From Petrimonas mucosa (GTDB lineage Bacteria; Bacteroidota; Bacteroidia; Bacteroidales; Dysgonomonadaceae): a DNA stretch of 64,000 bases. The notes under the pieces are model-generated. The model was given only the letters and a program-made list of their open reading frames with translations. It did not search any database and was not told where the DNA came from. This document shows positions 7,346 through 15,467 of the stretch, piece after piece. The stretch lies in contig NZ_LT608328.1 of assembly GCF_900095795.1 (NCBI RefSeq), positions 1,233,001 through 1,297,000 of the forward strand, read 5' to 3'. The position numbers and the translations under genes are program-made. The first letter of the stretch is position 1. Each line of letters begins with the position of its first letter.

Positions 7346-8635
7346 ATGAACGAAGAAGATATATTTAAAGAACAGCTCAGGTCAGTTTTCAGCGATTATG
7401 AGGTTCCGGTGCCCTCCGATGGTTGGGAGAGACTGGAGCAATCGCTCGACAGCTTGCAGCGGACCAGAATAGTTCGCCGCAACTGGTTTATCGGTTCGGC
7501 TGCTGCTACTGTAGCCATACTCCTGGGAAGTCTCTTCTTTTTTAACCTGCCAAAGCCGATTGAACCGAATGTTCATCCTGTTCTGGCGGAAGAGATGACA
7601 TCTGGTGAGATAAAGATACCCGATATGCAACAAGAGATTGAGGTAGCCAGATCTGAATTTCCGGTGAGGCAGAGAGCGGGCGGTGGTAGACAGGAGGTGT
7701 TGATTGCCAAATATACCGAAAGGGAGGCAACTAAATCGCAGATCGCAAGCGATAAGCCTGAACATCCGGAGCAAATGGTTGTTGATGATCAGATTGAAGA
7801 TCTTCATGCCGATAATGACGCTGTGACTGCGAGATCACGTATTGCCCAACCCGACCCAGAAGAGATAGAACGGCTCGTCAAGGAGTTTGAGCATGCCGGA
7901 AAGGCCACCGCTTTCGAAGGTCTCTCACTCGAAGAGGAGAATAAGAAGCCGATGACGTTGGCAATCAATGCGAAAGGAGGGCTGACATCCTCCAGGAAAA
8001 TAGTAAACAGTCCCATGACCCTTCGCAGTACATCAGCTGCCGGACCATCAGAGATGGCCTATGCAGCCTTGCCATTGAATACCATGAGTGTTGCGGATAA
8101 TGTGGCCCAGATGGTACACGATCAGCCCGTATCTATCGGCCTTACCATCTCCAGGAGCATTGTCGACCGGCTATCGGTTGAAACCGGTGTGGTATACACC
8201 TACCTCTTCTCCCGGGCAAAAAATACCAGCGTCGATTTTCAAAACCAGGAGACGCAGCTTTTCCACTACCTTGGTATCCCTGTCAACCTGAATTACAATT
8301 TTGTGAATATCGGAAGGCTGGGTATGTTTGCATCGTTTGGAGGGATGGTAGAAAAAGATATCTACGGTGAATTCAGGAAGAGAGAACAGAGTGTTTCCAA
8401 GGAGTTGAACAGTACGGCTCAGGGCGTTATCAGTACCAAAATCAGTCAGAAGAACCCGCAGATCTCGGTAAATGCCGGGGTAGGGCTCTTCTATCCCATT
8501 TACGGGGGATTTAACCTGTATGGCAAGATTGGCGGGGCTTACTACTTCGATGCAGGAAATTACGATTATAGAACGATATATACCGACAAAAAGATTGTCT
8601 TCGATCTCAATGCCGGTATCCGGTTTGACTTTTAA
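7346..8635 (+). CDS. Anti-sigma-like membrane protein with beta-barrel-like C-terminus
   Basis: 429 residues. Residues 1-45 are hydrophilic and include FSDYEVPVPSDGWERLE, a pattern common in Bacteroidetes proteins encoded next to ECF sigma genes. One transmembrane helix lies at about 48-67. A long Glu/Ala/Arg-rich linker follows to about 260. The last 165 residues show alternating hydrophobic strands, many aromatic residues, Gly turns and a terminal Phe (GIRFDF), as in small outer-membrane barrels. There is no cleavable signal peptide before the helix. I infer that the cytoplasmic N-terminus holds the sigma factor while the C-terminus is exported. How a barrel domain would reach the outer membrane from such an anchor is unclear. 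The operon places it as partner of the upstream sigma factor. Confidence 0.75.
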   Translation: MNEEDIFKEQLRSVFSDYEVPVPSDGWERLEQSLDSLQRTRIVRRNWFIGSAAATVAILLGSLFFFNLPKPIEPNVHPVLAEEMTSGEIKIPDMQQEIEVARSEFPVRQRAGGGRQEVLIAKYTEREATKSQIASDKPEHPEQMVVDDQIEDLHADNDAVTARSRIAQPDPEEIERLVKEFEHAGKATAFEGLSLEEENKKPMTLAINAKGGLTSSRKIVNSPMTLRSTSAAGPSEMAYAALPLNTMSVADNVAQMVHDQPVSIGLTISRSIVDRLSVETGVVYTYLFSRAKNTSVDFQNQETQLFHYLGIPVNLNYNFVNIGRLGMFASFGGMVEKDIYGEFRKREQSVSKELNSTAQGVISTKISQKNPQISVNAGVGLFYPIYGGFNLYGKIGGAYYFDAGNYDYRTIYTDKKIVFDLNAGIRFDF

Positions 8636-8662
8636 GAATTTTAAACAGTAATAATTATGTAC

Positions 8663-9367
8663 ATGAGAAAATTGATTTTACTTTTTGCAGTGTTGGTCTC
8701 CGGCCTCTTTCTGACATCATGTCTGGAAGCAGGAGACAGTAATCTTGCCGGTTCAGGGCAATTGTTTTACATTACCCAATCGGAAGGGACCCAAATTGCC
8801 CACAACGGGGGATTTGCCATGACTTCGAACGAGATAAAGATGCAGGAACCCGAAAGATGGTACCTGATCACCTGGTCGTGGACAACAGCCAACGGGATGC
8901 TCTCTTCCACCGTACACAACGCCATTACGACGGATATCGAGCAGATACCTTACGGTCTATACCTTCACGAGGAAGCCCCCGAGGGGAGTTCAACTCCAAT
9001 CAACTCCTTCGGCATGATCAGTGGATTACCTATAACCGGAGGATTCGGTGATTTTCTGATACTTCAATACAGTTGGGCCAAGAAAGAGGGTGAGTCTGTT
9101 CAGGTAAGGCTATATAACGAAACGATGCAACAGACAGCAATGGACCAGTTTACACTGGAGTTGCGGCTGGAGAAATCGGGAACTGCCACCGGAACTACTG
9201 AAAAGAATGAGGATGCATTTGCTGCGATCAAAATGGCTCAACTGCGTAACCTGATAGATTTCAACGGACAGGATTATAAGGATATCCAGTTGAAGTTCAA
9301 CTATCTTAAGGGCAGTTCTGCAACACCTTCCAGCGTGACAAATACGGTGAGGATATATAAACAGTGA
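8663..9367 (+). CDS. NigD-like lipoprotein
   Basis: About 234 residues beginning MRKLILLFAVLVSG with lipobox LTSC, so it is a lipoprotein anchored at about Cys20. A Met two codons upstream (8657) is an alternative start. The body resembles NigD-like proteins of Bacteroidales: an N-terminal small beta domain (FYITQSEGTQIAHNGGFAM) and a C-terminal beta domain ending in FNYLKGSS and VRIYK. The family is named from the nigrescin bacteriocin cluster of Prevotella, but its biochemical role is not known and nothing else here suggests a bacteriocin. It is the third gene of the sigma operon and may be part of the envelope response. Confidence 0.75.
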   Translation: MRKLILLFAVLVSGLFLTSCLEAGDSNLAGSGQLFYITQSEGTQIAHNGGFAMTSNEIKMQEPERWYLITWSWTTANGMLSSTVHNAITTDIEQIPYGLYLHEEAPEGSSTPINSFGMISGLPITGGFGDFLILQYSWAKKEGESVQVRLYNETMQQTAMDQFTLELRLEKSGTATGTTEKNEDAFAAIKMAQLRNLIDFNGQDYKDIQLKFNYLKGSSATPSSVTNTVRIYKQ

Positions 9368-9393
9368 TCCACCGATCAAGTTCAAGAAACGAT

Positions 9394-9428
9394 AAGAGGC
9401 TGTCTCACAATGAAGACAGCCTCTTTCT
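9394..9428. terminator. Bidirectional terminator between the NigD-like gene and rpsA
   Basis: A perfect 12-bp stem AAGAGGCTGTCT/AGACAGCCTCTT around an 8-base loop, with T-rich sequence after it on the plus strand and TTATCG on the minus strand. The two genes converge here, so it can serve both. Confidence 0.8.
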
Positions 9429-9449
9429 TATTATCGATCAGCGTAAGGA

Positions 9450-11354
9450 TTACTCTTCGCTTGTCGTCTCTTCAGTTTTGTTTTCTGCAGACTCATCGGT
9501 CTCGGCTTTTTGGGCCTCAAGTTCAGCTGCCTTGGCCTTCTCACTGGCTTCTTTCTTGAAAGCAGCAACCTTCTGGTTATCCAGTTTCTCCTTCAATGCG
9601 GCGAGCTCTTCGATATCACCCAGCGTGGTCTTTTCCATTACAGGCATTGCCATTGCTGACGATGAGCCCTCTTTCTTGCCTGAACGTTTGCCTTTCCGGC
9701 TCTCGTCACCGCCACCCTGAGCATCCTCGTGGATCCGGCTGTGCGAAACAATAATCCGTTTGGCATCTTTATTGAACTCGATCACTTTGAATTCCAGTTT
9801 CTCGTCAACCTGAGCCTGTGTGCCATCCTCTTTCACCAGATGCTTGGGAGTGGCAAAGCCTTCAACGCCGTAAGGCAACGCAATCACAGCTCCCTTATCT
9901 ACAAATTCGAGTACGGTGCCTTCGTGAACTGAACCTGCGGTGAAGATGGTTTCAAATACATCCCATGGATTTTCTTCCAACTGTTTGTGCCCAAGGCTCA
10001 AACGACGGTTCTCCTTGTCGATTTCCAATACCTGTACTTTAATCGGAGCTCCGATTTCGGTCACTTCGCTCGGGTGTTTGATCTTCTTTGTCCAGGAGAG
10101 ATCGGAGATGTGGATCAATCCTTCAACACCTTCTTCAATTTCAACAAAAGCACCGAAGTTGGTGAAATTCCGAACGGTAGCAGTGTGGGTGCTTCCAACA
10201 GGATATTTCTCTTCGATGTTTTCCCATGGATCGGGTTTGAGCTGTTTTACACCCAGCGACATTTTTCTCTCTTCGCGGTCGAGTGTCAGGATAACAGCCT
10301 CTACCTCGTCGCCTACCTTCATGAAGTCCTGGGCGCTGTGCAGGTGCTGTGTCCAGCTCATCTCAGAAACGTGGATCAAGCCTTCAACACCTGGAGCTAC
10401 CTCTACAAATGCTCCATAATCGGCAATGACAACCACTTTACCCTTAACGATGTCGCCTACTTTCAGGCTGTCGTCCATAGCATCCCATGGATGAGGAGTC
10501 AACTGCTTCAAACCAAGAGCGATACGCTTCTTGTCATCGTCGAAGTCGAGGATAACCACATTGATCTTGTCGTCCAGTTTAACCACTTCGTCAGGGTGTT
10601 GAATACGGCCCCATGAAAGATCAGTGATGTGGATCAAGCCGTCAACGCCGCCAAGATCAACGAATACACCATAAGAGGTGATGTTCTTGACAACACCTTC
10701 GAGCACCTGTCCTTTTTCGAGTTTCGAAATAATCTCTTTTTTCTGTTGTTCCAGCTCTTCTTCAATGAGGGCTTTGTGTGAAACAACCACGTTCTTGAAT
10801 TCAGGATTGATCTTGACAACCTTGAATTCCATGGTTTTGTCAACAAAAATATCGTAGTCGCGGATCGGTTTCACATCGATCTGTGAACCCGGAAGGAATG
10901 CTTCGATACCGAAAACATCCACAATCATACCGCCTTTTGTACGGCACTTGATATACCCTTTTATTACTTCGTTGTTTTCCAAAGCTGCGTTTACGCGATC
11001 CCAAGAACGCGAAGCACGTGCTTTTTTGTGGGAAAGAATCAATTGCCCTTTTTTGTCTTCCTGGCTTTCGATGTATACTTCTACCTCGTCGCCAACTTTC
11101 AGATCAGGGTTGTAACGGAATTCGTTCATCGACACTACACCGTCCGATTTGTAACCAATGTTTACAACCACTTCGCGTTTGTTCATGGAGGTTACGATAC
11201 CGGTCACCACTTCCTTGTCGTTGATCTTGCTCAACGTGTTGTCGTAGCTCTCGGTAAGTTTTTCTTTGTTTTCTTTGGAGTAGACGTCACCTTTTGCGTA
11301 AGCATCCCAATCGAAATTCTCTAAGGGAGTTACATTTTTTAAATTGTCTGTCAT
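9450..11354 (-). CDS. rpsA: 30S ribosomal protein S1
   Basis: 634 residues with six S1 RNA-binding repeats. The first two are the more divergent, ribosome-docking ones (VTGIVTSMNKREVVVNIGYKSDG and IKGYIKCRTKGGMIVDVFG). Repeats three to five are typical, each with GVFVDLGGVDGLIH-like strands followed by DLSW or EMSW and K-H-P. The sixth is at about 480-550. The C-terminal 75 residues are a highly charged Lys/Glu/Ala tail. S1 helps mRNA bind the small ribosomal subunit. In Bacteroidetes, where Shine-Dalgarno pairing is rarely used, this role is likely more important. It appears monocistronic with its own promoter. Confidence 0.97.
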   Translation of the reverse strand: MTDNLKNVTPLENFDWDAYAKGDVYSKENKEKLTESYDNTLSKINDKEVVTGIVTSMNKREVVVNIGYKSDGVVSMNEFRYNPDLKVGDEVEVYIESQEDKKGQLILSHKKARASRSWDRVNAALENNEVIKGYIKCRTKGGMIVDVFGIEAFLPGSQIDVKPIRDYDIFVDKTMEFKVVKINPEFKNVVVSHKALIEEELEQQKKEIISKLEKGQVLEGVVKNITSYGVFVDLGGVDGLIHITDLSWGRIQHPDEVVKLDDKINVVILDFDDDKKRIALGLKQLTPHPWDAMDDSLKVGDIVKGKVVVIADYGAFVEVAPGVEGLIHVSEMSWTQHLHSAQDFMKVGDEVEAVILTLDREERKMSLGVKQLKPDPWENIEEKYPVGSTHTATVRNFTNFGAFVEIEEGVEGLIHISDLSWTKKIKHPSEVTEIGAPIKVQVLEIDKENRRLSLGHKQLEENPWDVFETIFTAGSVHEGTVLEFVDKGAVIALPYGVEGFATPKHLVKEDGTQAQVDEKLEFKVIEFNKDAKRIIVSHSRIHEDAQGGGDESRKGKRSGKKEGSSSAMAMPVMEKTTLGDIEELAALKEKLDNQKVAAFKKEASEKAKAAELEAQKAETDESAENKTEETTSEE

Positions 11355-11412
11355 TTGTTGTTTTTAAAATTTTAATAATTAAATAAGTTAGACTTTATAT
11401 TGTCAAAAAAAC

Positions 11413-11458
11413 GGTGCAAAGATAGTCGGTTTTTTCTTAATAACCAACTCTTTGCACC
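11413..11458 (-). promoter_or_regulatory. rpsA promoter embedded in a 10-bp inverted repeat
   Basis: The minus strand reads GTTG (11445-11448), 20 bases, TATCTTTG (11417-11424), a good promoter. The same segment is bracketed by a perfect inverted repeat, GGTGCAAAGA at 11413-11422 and TCTTTGCACC at 11449-11458, so one arm overlaps the -7 element and the other lies just upstream of the -33 element. Confidence 0.6.
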
Positions 11459-11511
11459 CTGAATTTTCGAGAAACATCAAGAAGGGGCTAACCGAAAGTT
11501 CCGTAGCCGGA

Positions 11512-12057
11512 TCAGAGCAGCAACCCTTCCTGTACCTCTTTTCTCGTTCCTGCACCTGCAATCGTTTCTACCAGTTCCAACGCAAAGTCGAAAACCAGAC
11601 CGGGACCTCTCCCGGTGATAATGTTGTTGTCGACGCTCACCTTGTCGCCGGTGACCTCCGCTCCTCTCAGTTCTGTTTCAAAACCGGGGTAGCAGGTGAC
11701 TTTTTTCCCCTCCAGCAGGCCCAAACCGCCTAAAACCATCGGTGCGGCACAAATTGCGGCTACAACCTTGCCCTTTTCGGCATGCTCTTTTATTGCCGCT
11801 TTCAGCTCTTTCTGCTCATTGAGGTTCTTTGCGCCGGGCATACCGCCTGGAAGTACCAGCAGATCCATGCCGGCAAGATCCACTTCGGAGAAGGTCGCAT
11901 CGGCCTGGACGGTTATGCCGTGTGCGCCGGCAACACTTTTTTCGTCGGTTATCGATACGGTCTGAACAGGAATACCTGCCCTGCGTAGAATGTCTACGGT
12001 ACCCAAGGCTTCAATCTCTTCGAAACCATTGGCCAAGAATAATGCTACTTTCTTCAT
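11512..12057 (-). CDS. DJ-1/PfpI family protein (YajL/ThiJ-like)
   Basis: 181 residues, the usual length for a single-domain DJ-1 protein. The nucleophile elbow AAICAAPMVL gives the conserved Cys near residue 107, and NGFEEIEA near residue 10 gives the conserved Glu that lowers its pKa. A third signature, LPGGMPGAKNL, lies in between. Members act as methylglyoxal-detoxifying enzymes, protein-repair factors or chaperones. Sequence alone does not decide among these. It follows tonB after 114 bases that contain a palindrome, so it may be the tail of that operon or transcribed separately. Confidence 0.9.
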   Translation of the reverse strand: MKKVALFLANGFEEIEALGTVDILRRAGIPVQTVSITDEKSVAGAHGITVQADATFSEVDLAGMDLLVLPGGMPGAKNLNEQKELKAAIKEHAEKGKVVAAICAAPMVLGGLGLLEGKKVTCYPGFETELRGAEVTGDKVSVDNNIITGRGPGLVFDFALELVETIAGAGTRKEVQEGLLL

Positions 12058-12128
12058 CGGATTAATATTTAAACGTTAGGGTTGTTTAGACATTGAACAA
12101 GGTGGAAGCGACAATTGTTCGGCTCCCG

Positions 12129-12143
12129 CACATCCGGGATGTG
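12129..12143. repeat. Palindrome CACATCC-G-GGATGTG
   Basis: A perfect 7-bp stem around one base in the gap between tonB and the DJ-1 gene. It has no T-run on the minus strand, so an RNA-processing or protein-binding site is as likely as a terminator. Confidence 0.35.
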
Positions 12144-12171
12144 GTGGCCCTGTGATGTAGATCTATTGCAA

Positions 12172-12966
12172 TCAGTTGAGGTTGAACTTGTAGGTGATGG
12201 TCCCCTGCTGGTTGTTGGTTGAGTTGATGGCGTTGAATTTGGTTCTGAGTGCGGCACGTCGCGCTTCGTTAAGTAGTGCGGTATTGGGAGTATTGGTCCC
12301 CTTTCCGATCTCGGCCTTGATGACATTTCCATTCGGATCTACCGTGATGTTGACGACAACTGTTCCGTAATCGTTTACCGAATATTTAGGCTGGATCAAT
12401 CCGCCGGGTCCAACGCTGCGACCGCCCAGATCGTAGGTGCCGATACCTCCGATACCCGATTTGGCACCCTCGGTAGCGTTGCCTGTGGAGACCCCCTGTG
12501 TGCCGCTGCCCTGGGTTTCACCCCGGTTACCGGCATTTTCACCGAAAAGGCCGCTCATCTTCTGGTTGATCTCCCGCTTTTTGGCCTCCTCCTGTTCGCG
12601 CCGTCTCCGTTCAGCCTCCTCCTCTCGTCTGCGCTGTTCTACCAACTCGGCCTGACGCCGCTCGGCCTCCCTCCGTTCAGCTATCTCAATGGAGGGTTCG
12701 CTCTTCTGTGTAATCAACGGTTCGTTGGGTGTCGGTTTCGGAGCTGCGGGGGTAGGGGCTGGTGTAGGTTCAGGTGTGATCTCATGCTTGGGCGACTCGG
12801 TAGAACCGAACGCCTCATCCACATTCCCGAACATGACAGGAATTCCTTCCAGTTCCTGTGGTGGAAGTGCCAGTGTGAAATAAGAGAACATCAGGATAAG
12901 CAGTAGCAATATGGCAAAGAGGATTGTCCCTGCTATTCCTGCTGTTTTTTCCCTTGTAATCTCCAT
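12172..12966 (-). CDS. tonB: TonB-type energy transducer
   Basis: 264 residues. A single N-terminal transmembrane helix lies at about 11-32. A Pro/Thr-rich stretch follows (TPEPTPAPTPAAPKPTPNE). Residues about 97-135 form a strikingly charged helical segment of alternating Glu, Arg and Ala, likely to be extended or coiled-coil in the periplasm. The C-terminal TonB-like domain runs from about 180 (GTVVVNITVDPNGNVIKAEIG, then LLNEARRAALRTKFN). Following exbB and exbD, it is the third part of the complex that passes proton-motive force to outer-membrane receptors. A TolA-like role in division is an alternative, since the charged helix resembles TolA and the last domain is shared by both families. 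Confidence 0.85.
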   Translation of the reverse strand: MEITREKTAGIAGTILFAILLLLILMFSYFTLALPPQELEGIPVMFGNVDEAFGSTESPKHEITPEPTPAPTPAAPKPTPNEPLITQKSEPSIEIAERREAERRQAELVEQRRREEEAERRRREQEEAKKREINQKMSGLFGENAGNRGETQGSGTQGVSTGNATEGAKSGIGGIGTYDLGGRSVGPGGLIQPKYSVNDYGTVVVNITVDPNGNVIKAEIGKGTNTPNTALLNEARRAALRTKFNAINSTNNQQGTITYKFNLN

Positions 12967-12990
12967 TCCGTTTTAAAATGAACTTTTTTA

Positions 12991-13398
12991 TTAGTTCGGC
13001 CTTGTCATCAATACCATTTTAAACCGGTTCTGATTGGCAATATCCAAAATCTTCACTATTTCGCGATAAGGAACCTCCTCATCGGCGTAGAGTGCCACAA
13101 AGATGTCGGGTTCGGCCGTGTAGACCGATTGCAAGAAGGGCGTGATCTGCTCGAAAGTGACCTTCCGTTCTCTCTCGTTTGCGTTGGCTACATAATAGTT
13201 CAGATCCTTGTCGATGGTAACCCGGGTGATCGGTTTTGCCTGGGCCTGCTGTTGAGCTTTGGGCAGCAACACCTTTATGGCATTGGGGACTACGATGGTG
13301 GATGTGATCATGAAGAAGATCAGCAGGAGAAAGATCACATCGGTCATCGAGGCCATGCTGAAACTCGCTTCTACATTGAATCGCTGTTTTAATGCCAT
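12991..13398 (-). CDS. exbD: ExbD/TolR family biopolymer transport protein
   Basis: 135 residues: a short basic N-terminus, one transmembrane helix at about 20-40 with the conserved proton-path residue D20 (SMASMTDVIFLLL), and a periplasmic ExbD domain ending in IANQNRFKMVLMTRPN. Start and length are normal for the family. It lies 12 bases after exbB and 24 bases before tonB, so the three products likely form one inner-membrane motor. Confidence 0.95.
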   Translation of the reverse strand: MALKQRFNVEASFSMASMTDVIFLLLIFFMITSTIVVPNAIKVLLPKAQQQAQAKPITRVTIDKDLNYYVANANERERKVTFEQITPFLQSVYTAEPDIFVALYADEEVPYREIVKILDIANQNRFKMVLMTRPN

Positions 13399-13410
13399 CT
13401 TCTTACCCTT

Positions 13411-14103
13411 TTATGCCACCGGCTCGTTCAAAATATCCATAAACTCCATGATACGCATCTCAAGTTTGTTGACGATGCCCTTTATCCGCGTTGTCAGGTA
13501 GTTGTATGCAAAAAGTGCAATGATACCCACAACAAGTCCACCAACGGTTGTTACCAGCGCCTCGTAGATACCTGTCGACAGGATGGTTACATCCACGTTT
13601 GCACCGGCGCTTGCCATGCTCATAAAGGCCTTCACCATTCCGGTGACCGTTCCGAGGAACCCGATCATGGGAGCACCGGAAGCGGTGGTTGCAAGCAGTG
13701 GCAGCCCCTTCTCCAGTTTGGAGATCTCGATATTTCCCTGATTCTCGATGGCCGACATGACATCGGCTGTTGGCCTGCCCAACCGGGAGATGCCCTTTTC
13801 CACCATACGTGCGGTGGGGGTGTTGGTGTTCCGGCAAAGCGACATTGCTGTCTCAATTTTTCCATCCAGGATGTAATCCTTGATGCGGTTCATAAAGGAG
13901 CTGTCCTCCTGTCTGGCTTTGTTTATCACCAATGTCCTCTCTATCAATACATATACCGAAAGGAGCAAGAGAACCAGCAACACGATCATCAGCCATCCAC
14001 CCTTAAAAGCCAGGTCTAAAGCATTTGTCGTTGTCTGGGGTTCAACCGAGGTCGTGATCTGCTGCAATGTATCCTGAACAGAAGCAATTTGTAACAAGTT
14101 CAT
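13411..14103 (-). CDS. exbB: ExbB/TolQ/MotA family proton channel protein
   Basis: 230 residues. A first transmembrane helix at about 33-53 (GGWLMIVLLVLLLLSVYVLIER) is followed by a cytoplasmic loop with SFMNRIKDYI. Two further helices lie at about 135-205, with the signature GAPMIGFLGTVTGMVKAF and ALVTTVGGLVVGIIALFAYN. These are the hallmarks of the ExbB/TolQ channel. It is the first motor gene, 42 bases after pdxJ. The pdxJ-exbB-exbD-tonB order is, as I recall, common in Bacteroidales. Confidence 0.95.
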   Translation of the reverse strand: MNLLQIASVQDTLQQITTSVEPQTTTNALDLAFKGGWLMIVLLVLLLLSVYVLIERTLVINKARQEDSSFMNRIKDYILDGKIETAMSLCRNTNTPTARMVEKGISRLGRPTADVMSAIENQGNIEISKLEKGLPLLATTASGAPMIGFLGTVTGMVKAFMSMASAGANVDVTILSTGIYEALVTTVGGLVVGIIALFAYNYLTTRIKGIVNKLEMRIMEFMDILNEPVA

Positions 14104-14145
14104 CGAGTAGGGTAATTATAAGTTTCTGTAAAGATAAACAATATT

Positions 14146-14883
14146 CTAAGGTTTAGGGCTGTCAAGTGGCCTATTTAAGCAATTTTTATATGCTTTGATT
14201 GTTTTTTCCAACCCCATGTAGAGTGCATCACTGATGAGCGAATGTCCGATGGATACCTCTTTCAGCCAGGGAATATTTACGTAGAGATAGTTGAGGTTCT
14301 CCAAGTTCAGGTCATGCCCTGCGTTTACTCCCAGTCCCAGTTTCTTTGCCATGGTTGCCGCCTCGATGTAGGGTGCGATGGCTTTTTCCCTGTTGCTCTT
14401 GTACTCCATGGCATAGGGCCCGGTAAAGAGTTCGATCCTGTCGGCACCGATTTTCGATGCCATTTTTATCATCTCCAGGTTTGTATCCACGAAGATGGAA
14501 GTGCGTACCCCCATCGACTGGAACTCGTTAACCACATCGGTAAGGAAATCCTTGTGCTCGACCGTGTCCCAGCCGGTATCGGAAGTGAGCACATCGTGGG
14601 CGTCCGGAACAAGTGTTACCTGTGTGGGACGTATCCGTTTTATCAATGAAATAAACTCCGGTGACGGATTTCCCTCAATATTGAATTCTGTATTTATCCT
14701 GGGTTGCAGGTCGATCACATCTGCATAGCGGATATGACGTTCATCCGGTCTGGGATGGACGGTGATCCCGTCTGCGCCAAAAAGTTGACAATCAATAGCC
14801 ACCTGGACAACATCCGGAATATTCCCCCCTCTGGAATTTCTAAGGGTGGCCACTTTATTGATGTTTACACTTAGCTTTGTCAT
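14146..14883 (-). CDS. pdxJ: Pyridoxine 5'-phosphate synthase
   Basis: 245 residues. PdxJ joins 3-amino-2-oxopropyl phosphate and deoxyxylulose 5-phosphate to pyridoxine 5'-phosphate. Signatures include [17 protein letters not shown] at the N-terminus, [17 protein letters not shown] near residue 37, [17 protein letters not shown], and the later [13 protein letters not shown] and [13 protein letters not shown]. All lie in order on a TIM barrel. The start [10 protein letters not shown] fits the family exactly. The gene heads a run that continues into exbB and is divergent from the ACT-like/nadK pair, with 154 bases between. Confidence 0.96.
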   Translation of the reverse strand: MTKLSVNINKVATLRNSRGGNIPDVVQVAIDCQLFGADGITVHPRPDERHIRYADVIDLQPRINTEFNIEGNPSPEFISLIKRIRPTQVTLVPDAHDVLTSDTGWDTVEHKDFLTDVVNEFQSMGVRTSIFVDTNLEMIKMASKIGADRIELFTGPYAMEYKSNREKAIAPYIEAATMAKKLGLGVNAGHDLNLENLNYLYVNIPWLKEVSIGHSLISDALYMGLEKTIKAYKNCLNRPLDSPKP

Positions 14884-15037
14884 TTATTTTACCTTATTCT
14901 CTTTGTAAAAATATTTGCTATTTTCCCTGATGTGGAACGATAAAAAACTGCCAATGGCCGTTTTTTACCAAAAAATTCCCATCTTTGTAAGACGTTACAA
15001 AATTAATACGAAATAACGGTTTTGCCTAAAAAAACAG

Positions 15038-15409
15038 ATGAAAGATTTTATCACTCATCAGATAGAGAAACAGTCTCTCTCCTTTACTGCAGAGAGTTTT
15101 CTCGGACTATCCGATACGGAAAATTCACTGGTTCTGGTTGAGATTCCGCTGGCTGATTATACGCTCACCGAGATCGCCCGGATCGTGGAGAGCAACAACG
15201 CCCGCGTCATGAATCTTTTCGTCCTCCCGGTGGCCGACGGCAATACCTTGATCCTCTCCATCAAACTGAACCTGCTGGATGTCTCCCCTCTACTGATGAG
15301 TCTCGAGCGGTTCAATTACAAGGTTCTGCATTACGAGATGAAGGAGGGGAGCGTTACCGACACCCACAAAGAACGCCTGGATGAACTTTTGTATTATCTG
15401 TCGATGTAA
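15038..15409 (+). CDS. ACT-like domain protein lacking the CBS pair of its relatives
   Basis: 123 residues. The start MKDFITHQI resembles the first residues of a CBS-domain protein that I recall upstream of NAD kinase in many Bacteroidales (about 220 residues). From about residue 30 on, the sequence resembles the C-terminal ACT-like part of that protein (VLVEIPLADYTLTEIARIVESNNARVMN, then SLERFNYKVLHYEM and ELLYYLSM). The two CBS motifs that normally lie between appear to be missing, with no stop codon or frameshift. ACT and CBS modules usually bind small ligands, so this may be a regulatory partner of the nadK product 58 bases downstream. Function is inferred from context only. Confidence 0.7.
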   Translation: MKDFITHQIEKQSLSFTAESFLGLSDTENSLVLVEIPLADYTLTEIARIVESNNARVMNLFVLPVADGNTLILSIKLNLLDVSPLLMSLERFNYKVLHYEMKEGSVTDTHKERLDELLYYLSM

Positions 15410-15467
15410 AAAAGTTCCCCTTGCCCCACGGGAAGGCAAAGATAGATATTTTTGACAAGCTGAAAAA

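Noticed and set aside
6782-9367. Bacteriocin cluster suggested by the NigD-like lipoprotein
   Set aside because: No bacteriocin precursor, modification enzyme or exporter is present; NigD-like proteins are widespread outside such clusters.
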